Of a stretch of DNA of 5,065 bases, positions 1 to 5,065 are shown in pieces. The notes beneath the pieces are model-generated. The model worked only from the letters and a program-made list of their open reading frames with translations, was not told the DNA's origin and ran no database searches. Within the stretch, counting starts at the first letter, position 1; every line of letters begins with the position of its first letter. Made by a program: the position numbers and the translations under genes. The stretch is from Anaerolineaceae bacterium (GTDB lineage: Bacteria > Chloroflexota > Anaerolineae > Anaerolineales > Anaerolineaceae), in contig DNOU01000126.1 of NCBI GenBank assembly GCA_003501835.1, positions 1-5,065 of the forward strand. The letters run 5' to 3'.

Positions 1-1740
1 CGCAAAGTTTGCCAATCGATATTCAGGATGGTTGGCAGCAGAAAATTCCAGCAGCAGGGCAAATTTGTGAACCAGGGCGAGGTCAGCCGGGGCGGTAAAA
101 AGGTACTGCCCGATGGTCAGAATGAGTTGATCCACTGGCAGCGAGGAGGCTGCATGAAAGCGGATCATCTTTTGCTGAAAATCGAAGAGAATTTCGTTTT
201 CTGATGGCGAGAGGTTGGATATCTTCAACAGGGCGTTTGGATCGGGCAAACCTGAAGGATAAAAGAAGTCTTCAATGCGCACCACCTTTTGTAAGGCAGA
301 TGCGAGCCGGTCAACCTGTTGCCTGGCTTCCGTATTGCCTTCTGCAGGGGCGTAGATTTCTTGAAATGCTTTGACGCACTTGCTGTTATTCGAAGGATCA
401 GCCAGCGAAAGAAGCAGTTTTTCGAGGATGCGGGCGGTCTTGCGGGTAGATTGGCTGCTCTTTAGCATTTCAACCACCTTGATGCCGGCATGGTTGAGCT
501 GCTCAACCACTTTTTCGCCATGTTTACCAATGGGTACCAACACCGCAACTGTTTTTTCCTGGTTGACAGGCAGCCAGGACTTCAGGGATTGGATCACCAA
601 CTCAATTTCACGATCTGACTTCACGCCGGCGGCATGAATGTAAATCGCGTTGGGCTGATCAGGTGGGTTGGGTTGGGGGTCACCGGGTGGGGCAGGTTCA
701 ATGAAGGGACTCGCCAATGATGTGCGCAGTTTCTCCACCGGATGCTCCTCTTTCGTCCAGCGGATGAGATCGTTGGCCAGGCGGATGATGCTCATATTGG
801 AACGCCCTGAATTGGGAAGATCATGCCGGGTCACTCCAGGGGTATCCAGGAAGTTTTTCAAGTATTTGGGATTCGCAGTGGTGAAGGTTTCATAAATTGC
901 CTGATTTGGGTCACCCACACGTACCCAGTTGCCATCTGGACCTACGAGAAGATTGAGGATCTCTTCCTGCAATTTTGACGAGTCCTGGGATTCATCCTCC
1001 AGAATGTATTTCCAACGGTACCTTAAACGCTGCAAATACTCGGGATCCTCGGTCAAAACACGATACGCCAGGCGGATAAGGTCATTGAAGTCCACAGCGT
1101 TGCGGAACCTTAAACCCCGCTGATACTGCGTATAGACATCAGATGCCAGCAACAGCAGGGGATCAACGATATTCTTCTGCTCATTCAACATGTTAATCTG
1201 ACCAGGCTCTGCACGGTAATCCTTAGCCTGGCTGATGAAATGAATACAAATGGATTCAATGAGCTCGACCCATTGTTTACGTGTCTGACTGGCACCGGGG
1301 GCATCCAGGTCAACGCTGACGTACATTTTGGTAAGCTCAGGATGTTCACGTAGAGCAGCAGCGGTGATCTCGGAAATCATCTTTGCCGATTCGCCTTCAT
1401 CGACAATGCTAAATTGCTCAGAAACGCCTGCTTTTTCAGGTCGCTCGCGGATGATATCATGAGCCAGTCCGTGCAGGGTGCGTACTCGGTAGCCGACATT
1501 TTCGAGCAAGCCGGCTTCTTTGACAAATCCGGCGATGCGGCTGCTGAAGTTATCCACCGCGGAGTTGACAAGGGTGACGATGAGCACCTCCTGGTCAGGA
1601 TTGAGGCAGTCGTCGAGGATCAACTGCGCAGCCAGCCCGGAAAGGGTATGCGTCTTTCCGCTACCCGGAACAGCCGAGACGCCCATGCGTCCAGCACGAT
1701 ATTCGAGGATTTTTGCCTGGTTGGGACGGGGATTAAACAT
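1..1740 (-). CDS. UvrD/Rep-type superfamily 1 ATP-dependent DNA helicase (C-terminus cut by window edge)
   Basis: Probable 3'-5' DNA helicase/translocase acting in DNA repair or end processing. The frame is open for 580 codons to the left edge, so the C-terminus is missing. Visible motifs: Q-motif-like NPRPNQ near residues 3-8; Walker A AVPGSGKT (23-30, Lys29); divergent motif Ia VTLVNSAVDNF (55-65); motif Ic TLHGLAHD (88-95); VDFNDLI (216-222); Walker B YILEDESQD (245-253, Asp249-Glu250); motif III GDPNQAIY (276-283); motif IV-like NSGRS (310-314, Arg313) followed by an AN-DLI stretch. A proline-rich linker (349-363) precedes what looks like the start of domain 2A. Motifs V and VI lie beyond the window. 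The ATG is chosen because it overlaps the upstream stop by 8 bases and has a GGGGA ribosome-binding site 5 bases upstream. All catalytic ATPase residues seen are intact, so this is likely the active motor of the cluster. The superfamily call is strong; the exact family and partner proteins are not determined. Confidence 0.93.
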   Translation of the reverse strand, partial: MFNPRPNQAKILEYRAGRMGVSAVPGSGKTHTLSGLAAQLILDDCLNPDQEVLIVTLVNSAVDNFSSRIAGFVKEAGLLENVGYRVRTLHGLAHDIIRERPEKAGVSEQFSIVDEGESAKMISEITAAALREHPELTKMYVSVDLDAPGASQTRKQWVELIESICIHFISQAKDYRAEPGQINMLNEQKNIVDPLLLLASDVYTQYQRGLRFRNAVDFNDLIRLAYRVLTEDPEYLQRLRYRWKYILEDESQDSSKLQEEILNLLVGPDGNWVRVGDPNQAIYETFTTANPKYLKNFLDTPGVTRHDLPNSGRSNMSIIRLANDLIRWTKEEHPVEKLRTSLASPFIEPAPPGDPQPNPPDQPNAIYIHAAGVKSDREIELVIQSLKSWLPVNQEKTVAVLVPIGKHGEKVVEQLNHAGIKVVEMLKSSQSTRKTARILEKLLLSLADPSNNSKCVKAFQEIYAPAEGNTEARQQVDRLASALQKVVRIEDFFYPSGLPDPNALLKISNLSPSENEILFDFQQKMIRFHAASSLPVDQLILTIGQYLFTAPADLALVHKFALLLEFSAANHPEYRLANFA

Positions 1741-3877
1741 GCTCATCCCCAGGTGAACGGACGAGTAATTTCCGGAGAGATTGCACAGCTCTTACAAGTT
1801 CACCGCGTTCTTCATTGCCTTGCTCATTCATTCCGGATATTTCCAGAAAAACACCATCCCTGCAGCGGTGAAGCAAACCCGAGACAAGATGTTCCAGATT
1901 CTCCTGATTTACAGCAAATTCAAAGGCTTCCGTCCATTTGTCGTCGGGTTTCCATTGACGGTTAAGGACGAAAGGTTGGGTGAGAGGTTGATCGAGGCGG
2001 CTCCACCACCCATGCGAACCGATATCCAACCAAAATTGGTAGCGGACAGGTTGATTGCTCATGAGGAAGGTGAAGGCGGGAGAGATCAGCACCGCATTGT
2101 TTTCGAGCTGCTGCTTCCAGCCGACGATGGATTGTGCAGCGATCAACCCGTTTTCAAGCAATGTCAGGTACTCTTTTCCAACGGGTACCTGCAGGGGGAT
2201 GTTTTCAGCCATGATGGATTGCCTGAACTTGCGGGCCGATTCCACCAGGCGAGCGGTGACAGAGGCGGCCTCAAGGTTTTGATACAATTTTGATCCAGGT
2301 TGTGAAAGCACCTCTCCGAATATCCTGCTCAGGAAGATATCCAGTTCATTGACCGGGTTTGCCCGAAATTCAACCATCCAGTTCCGCAGTTGGGAGTACT
2401 TTTCACCCAGGGCAAAGGTAATACGGGTCTGCATTTCAGCAACCAGACTTGAGAATGGAGCAAAGGGTCCTTCCGGTTTACCGGGTTGATACAGAGTCTG
2501 TGCAATCAAATTGGCACGGACAAGGTCAGCACCTTCCAGGAGCTGGGCGAATGCCTGGCAGACATCCTCCCTGCCAGGCTGCAAATGCCAGGCAGGATAA
2601 GCAAGCCTGGCAAGGCAGAGCAAGGCACGGACGACAGGCTCATCCTTGAGACTGCGGGAAGGACGAAAGGTTTTGGCAGGTATGCCAGCCCGGGTAAACC
2701 GCTCGACCAGCGAAAAACGCAGAGAATCACTGAGGAAGGGGGAAAGTACACAAATTTCATCTGGTCGTACCCCGTTTTGTAAGAGCTGCCCTGCCTGTTG
2801 GACTGTCCAGTCAAGCATTTCCGGGTAAAAGCGAAAGGATTGCACATCAAATGCATCCTTCCAACTGTGAACATTGGAATCCGACGGGCCCCTTTCCCGC
2901 AGACTGCGGGTGATTTCGAGGCGGAATTGGTCCACTTGAGTGCCTGCCACCAGCGATCCTTTGAAAATCATCTTTTCGGGAAGGGTTTCAGCCAATTCCT
3001 GAGCAGATCTGGGATCAGCACCCAGGAATGAGCGATACCCGCCTCCATCATCCTGGATGAGCAATGCAGAGTCCAACCTGGGGAGCCAATCCGCAATCAG
3101 GTCATGAGCTACCGGCACATCCTCTTCAATGTTGTCGTAGATCAAATGGCGGTAATTTTTTACCAGATATTCACGGCAAAGCAAAGTATTCCAAAGCTGT
3201 TTCGTGAACAATTCAAACTGAAGAGAGAAATCGAGAAGGTTGTTTTGCAGGCAATATTCCCGGAAGCGGAGTGCGCATTCCTGGGCTTGATCGTACACCA
3301 GCCATTGGGTTTTCGAGCCTACCCAGGCGTTTTTGAGACGATCCCCGATTTGCCCTAGAGGGAAGCCGACCACTGCTGACTTGTTGAGATTGTCCAGAAT
3401 TTGACTGTAAAGGCGGTTGGGGTCCAGGGTGATATTTTCAAAATATCCGCGCTGCAAGTAGGGTTGAACCACCCGTGCCATGAAGTATTGTGCAGATTCC
3501 AGGGTGAGGAATTGCGGGGATTGGTTGGGATGCCCGAACTGGTTTGTTTTGGCAATCATTGGCCAAAAGAGGGCGATCATGCGCTGTGCCATCCCTCCCA
3601 GGGTGAGGACAGTGGGTTGACCCCCTGCGGGAAATTCGGGATCCTGGATGGCTTTCGCATAGGGTATTCCCAGGCTCCTTTGCGGCACCAGAACAAGGAT
3701 GGAGCGGGCAGGTATGCCGTTTCCCGCCATTTGAAGCATTCGGGCAACACCGGCAGTTGTCTTTCCACTACTGGCAGGACCGGTAATGTAAACCTTGTCG
3801 GAAAAGGGACTTTCAAGCAAAGTCCGCTGCTGCTGAGTGAGCTTGGGAGGATTCACAGATCTGTCCAGGGTTGTCAA
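1733..3877 (-). CDS. UvrD/AddB-like superfamily 1 helicase-fold protein with degenerate ATPase motifs
   Basis: A 714-residue protein with a superfamily 1 helicase layout but eroded catalytic motifs. Visible in order: Q-motif-like LTQQQRTLL (13-21); Walker A GPASSGKTT (33-41, Lys39); motif Ia-like ILVLVPQRS (60-68); motif Ic-like VLTLGGMAQRM (90-100); LLDFS (214-218), as before Walker B in UvrD proteins; Walker B-position LIYDNIEED (245-253) with Asn where the catalytic Glu is expected; motif III-position QDDGGGYRSFLGADP (275-289) with Gly for the usual Gln; a domain 2A-like segment (about 350-425) including DEICVLSP and RPSRSLKDEP; a weak motif V position (about 594-622); and LLHRCRDGVFLEIS (668-681) at the motif VI position. 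No PD-(D/E)XK nuclease motif or four-Cys iron-sulphur pattern is seen, so it is not an ordinary AddB, which carries both. The start is TTG, overlapping the exonuclease stop by 4 bases (TTGA); a GTG at codon 8 is an alternative. The likely role is partner or DNA-binding subunit of the downstream helicase, which is inference. Confidence 0.8.
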   Translation of the reverse strand: MTTLDRSVNPPKLTQQQRTLLESPFSDKVYITGPASSGKTTAGVARMLQMAGNGIPARSILVLVPQRSLGIPYAKAIQDPEFPAGGQPTVLTLGGMAQRMIALFWPMIAKTNQFGHPNQSPQFLTLESAQYFMARVVQPYLQRGYFENITLDPNRLYSQILDNLNKSAVVGFPLGQIGDRLKNAWVGSKTQWLVYDQAQECALRFREYCLQNNLLDFSLQFELFTKQLWNTLLCREYLVKNYRHLIYDNIEEDVPVAHDLIADWLPRLDSALLIQDDGGGYRSFLGADPRSAQELAETLPEKMIFKGSLVAGTQVDQFRLEITRSLRERGPSDSNVHSWKDAFDVQSFRFYPEMLDWTVQQAGQLLQNGVRPDEICVLSPFLSDSLRFSLVERFTRAGIPAKTFRPSRSLKDEPVVRALLCLARLAYPAWHLQPGREDVCQAFAQLLEGADLVRANLIAQTLYQPGKPEGPFAPFSSLVAEMQTRITFALGEKYSQLRNWMVEFRANPVNELDIFLSRIFGEVLSQPGSKLYQNLEAASVTARLVESARKFRQSIMAENIPLQVPVGKEYLTLLENGLIAAQSIVGWKQQLENNAVLISPAFTFLMSNQPVRYQFWLDIGSHGWWSRLDQPLTQPFVLNRQWKPDDKWTEAFEFAVNQENLEHLVSGLLHRCRDGVFLEISGMNEQGNEERGELVRAVQSLRKLLVRSPGDEHV
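1746..1750 (-). promoter_or_regulatory. Ribosome binding site of the UvrD-type helicase
   Basis: GGGGA on the minus strand, 5 bases before the ATG at 1740-1738. It lies inside the last codons of the upstream gene, whose stop codon falls within the new gene's first codons (ATGTTTAA). This arrangement supports the chosen start and suggests translational coupling of the two helicase-type proteins. Confidence 0.6.
2553..2612. repeat. Cluster of inverted GCCTGGCA/TGCCAGGC repeats inside the AddB-like gene
   Basis: Within 60 bases there are four copies of a GCCTGGC/GCCAGGC word in alternating orientation. GCCTGGCAG (2553-2561) pairs perfectly with CTGCCAGGC (2571-2579) across a 9-base loop, and TGCCAGGC (2586-2593) pairs with GCCTGGCA (2605-2612) across an 11-base loop. 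The stretch encodes about residues 422-442 of the 714-residue protein, so the repeats may arise from codon choice (Ala, Arg, Leu, Pro, Trp, Gln). No function can be assigned. Confidence 0.45.
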
Positions 3878-4452
3878 TCGTAGGGAATGCCGGCAATACT
3901 GTGAAGCACAGCCCGGGTGAGCAAAGCATCAGCCGCCGAGCGGTGTGCATTGGGCAGTGGAATTTGAAAGAAGCTGCCTGCTTCTTCAAGTTTGAAATAC
4001 CTCATGGATCTTCTGATGGGATCCCACACCCCTCTGTAGTCCGAATAGAGCAACAAGACATCCAGCATATTCAAGTTTTCACGCCATGGCAGACGGTATC
4101 GTAAATGGGTTTGCTGTATCATTCTTAGATCAAAAGGTGCATTGTAGGCAGCGATTGTCCGTCCGTAAAGGATTTCTCGGATCTGAGGCCAGAGAACAGG
4201 CCAGGTAGGCGCTGTGCGGATCATCTCGTCATTGATGCCGTGAATCCGTTGGGCATCCAGGGGAATCGCTTGGGTGGGTTTGACCAGTGTATTCAGCAGA
4301 AGCCTGCCGTCGAAGTCCACGATCGAGATCTCGATCACTTCGGCAGTCCGATCCAATCCGGTCGTTTCCGTATCAATGTAGATCGGTTTTTCATAAATCT
4401 TTGCCTGAGCCAGCCGGATGGCGTTGAGACGTGAGGGCGGTGTTGAATCCAT
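3874..4452 (-). CDS. DnaQ/RNase T-family DEDDh 3'-5' exonuclease
   Basis: A small stand-alone exonuclease, 192 residues, expected to remove nucleotides from 3' ends of DNA (or RNA) by two-metal-ion catalysis in the cytoplasm. All five catalytic residues of the DEDDh class are visible: Exo I IDTETTGL (26-33) supplies Asp27 and Glu29; Exo II YNAPFDLRM (103-111) supplies Asp108; Exo III HRSAADALLT (170-179) supplies His170 and Asp175. The RIHGIND segment (69-75) is typical of DnaQ-like domains. The length fits a single exonuclease domain with a short N-terminal extension of about 20 residues and no polymerase, helicase or BRCT fusion. The ATG is preceded by GGAG at a good distance. It lies 16 bases after the LamG-like gene and its stop overlaps the next gene's TTG start, so it is probably co-translated with the helicase-type genes and may supply the nuclease activity they lack. 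The enzyme class is firm; substrate (DNA repair, proofreading or RNA) is not shown by sequence. Confidence 0.94.
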   Translation of the reverse strand: MDSTPPSRLNAIRLAQAKIYEKPIYIDTETTGLDRTAEVIEISIVDFDGRLLLNTLVKPTQAIPLDAQRIHGINDEMIRTAPTWPVLWPQIREILYGRTIAAYNAPFDLRMIQQTHLRYRLPWRENLNMLDVLLLYSDYRGVWDPIRRSMRYFKLEEAGSFFQIPLPNAHRSAADALLTRAVLHSIAGIPYD

Positions 4453-4460
4453 TATGAGAA

Positions 4461-4464
4461 CTCC
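4461..4464 (-). promoter_or_regulatory. Ribosome binding site of the DEDDh exonuclease
   Basis: GGAG on the minus strand, 8 bases before the ATG at 4452-4450, within the 16-base gap after the upstream stop codon. It supports this ATG over any internal start, which would begin to erode the N-terminal extension. Confidence 0.65.
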
Positions 4465-4468
4465 AAGA

Positions 4469-5065
4469 TCAAGGTTGATCCCACTCTCTGATCACTTCCA
4501 CTTTGAAAGTGAAGTTGGGGGTTTCAGTGGCATTCACAAAAACTCCAAAGTGCCCCCGGTCGACGAGGGAATCATTTGTCACTGTCTTTACGAGCACCCC
4601 ATTAACATAAATGGAGAACTGCTGATCAGCAACCATCACACCCAGGCGGTTGGTTTGATCCTTGCCGGTCAATGCCGAGGGGGCAAAGGTCCAATCCAAC
4701 AGAGTGTGACTCTTTGACCCATCAAACCAGTCCATGAAGACCTGACCCTTGCAGGATAACCCGACATAGTATCCAATCCCATCATTATACTGTGGAGCGC
4801 GGAACATGATGCCGTAATGATCGGTTCCCGCACAGGAAATGGTGGTGAATGTCCCTTCAAGGTAGAGATTGCGGGCAAAGGGGTAAGTCAGACGCCAGCG
4901 CCGGCCGTGTTGGATTGCCAGGCTTCTGAACAGCATGGATCCATCTTCGACCGAGATCTGGATGGCGCCGTCCTGGTAGGGCGTTTTAAGCCCGAAAGCA
5001 CTCCCCGATGTAAAGGTGTCTTCAAATGTAGGATTACCCAGGGTCAGAACGGGATCATTGGGTGG
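4469..5065 (-). CDS. LamG/concanavalin A-like sandwich-domain protein, probably exported (N-terminus cut by window edge)
   Basis: The last 198 residues of a protein that enters from the right edge; the frame stays open beyond the internal Met at 4936-4934, so that Met is not the start. The visible part begins with a Pro/Asn-rich stretch and GNPTFEDTF (10-18), then alternating beta-strand-like segments with YYVGLSCKGQVFMDWFDG (99-116), NRLGVMVADQQFSIYVNG (139-156) and RGHFGVFVNATETPNFTF (170-187). This pattern matches LamG/DUF1080-like carbohydrate- or ligand-binding sandwiches that, from memory, are common in secreted or membrane-anchored proteins of Anaerolineae. Two cysteines (78 and 105 of the visible part) could form a disulphide, fitting an extracytoplasmic location. 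No catalytic motif is seen. Any signal peptide, lipobox or membrane segment would lie upstream, outside the window. Its link to the DNA-processing genes 16 bases downstream is not obvious and may be only transcriptional. The fold call is moderately sure; function is unknown. Confidence 0.72.
   Translation of the reverse strand, partial: PPNDPVLTLGNPTFEDTFTSGSAFGLKTPYQDGAIQISVEDGSMLFRSLAIQHGRRWRLTYPFARNLYLEGTFTTISCAGTDHYGIMFRAPQYNDGIGYYVGLSCKGQVFMDWFDGSKSHTLLDWTFAPSALTGKDQTNRLGVMVADQQFSIYVNGVLVKTVTNDSLVDRGHFGVFVNATETPNFTFKVEVIREWDQP

Noticed and set aside
1414..1965. A 183-codon plus-strand open frame
   Set aside because: It runs antisense across the junction of the two helicase-type genes, whose minus-strand proteins carry clear conserved motifs; its own product shows no recognisable domain.
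1781..2293. A 170-codon plus-strand open frame
   Set aside because: It lies wholly antisense to the 714-residue helicase-like protein and has no recognisable motif; it is a reading-frame shadow.
3848..3877. A perfect TTGACA on the minus strand at 3877-3872, resembling a -35 promoter box
   Set aside because: The hexamer 17 bases further on is GAATCC, which is a poor -10 box, and the site is inside the tightly overlapped gene junction, at the TTG start itself.
3401..3883. A 160-codon plus-strand open frame
   Set aside because: It is antisense to the region encoding Walker A of the helicase-like protein and has no domain signature.
3874..4452. Assignment as the DNA polymerase III epsilon proofreading subunit (dnaQ)
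   Set aside because: The DEDDh domain is clear, but many stand-alone exonucleases share it. No polymerase-binding C-terminal tail is evident, and the neighbours point to a helicase-linked role.
1..4452. A Gabija-type or other named anti-phage defence system
   Set aside because: Gabija pairs a UvrD-like helicase with an OLD-family TOPRIM nuclease, and no such nuclease is present; the DEDDh exonuclease and AddB-like protein fit no named defence system that I recognise.
4450..4457. CATAAT on the minus strand, resembling a -10 box ahead of the exonuclease gene
   Set aside because: It overlaps the ATG, so a transcript from it would start inside the coding region; no matching -35 was accepted.

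Overview
All genes in this window lie on the minus strand and read from right to left. They are packed as one apparent operon with almost no non-coding DNA. The window is open at both ends: the first gene (right edge) lacks its N-terminus and the last gene (left edge) lacks its C-terminus. The base composition looks moderate. The partial right-hand protein is a concanavalin A-like sandwich of a style I associate from memory with Chloroflexota (class Anaerolineae). The two helicase-type proteins also resemble, from memory, paired helicases of Chloroflexota and Cyanobacteria. My best guess is an Anaerolineae-like bacterium, but no marker gene is present to settle it.

Layout in order of transcription: (1) 5065-4469, C-terminal 198 residues of a probably exported LamG/concanavalin A-like protein; (2) 4452-3874, a complete 192-residue DnaQ/RNase T-type DEDDh 3'-5' exonuclease; (3) 3877-1733, a complete 714-residue UvrD/AddB-like superfamily 1 protein with a good Walker A but degenerate Walker B, motif III, V and VI positions; (4) 1740-1, the first 580 residues of a UvrD/Rep-type ATP-dependent DNA helicase with recognisable motifs Q, I, Ia, Ic, II, III and IV. 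Genes 2 and 3 overlap by 4 bases and genes 3 and 4 by 8 bases. Only 16 bases separate genes 1 and 2.

The notable unit is the overlapping trio of exonuclease, degenerate helicase-like protein and apparently active helicase. It resembles AddAB or RecBCD in outline: one active motor, one partner whose ATPase centre is worn down, and a nuclease. Here, however, the nuclease is a separate DEDDh protein, and neither the middle protein nor the visible part of the motor has a PD-(D/E)XK domain. A joint DNA end-processing or repair complex is inference from gene order and motif state, not something the sequence proves. No RNA genes, CRISPR arrays, mobile elements, attachment sites or convincing promoters or terminators were seen.
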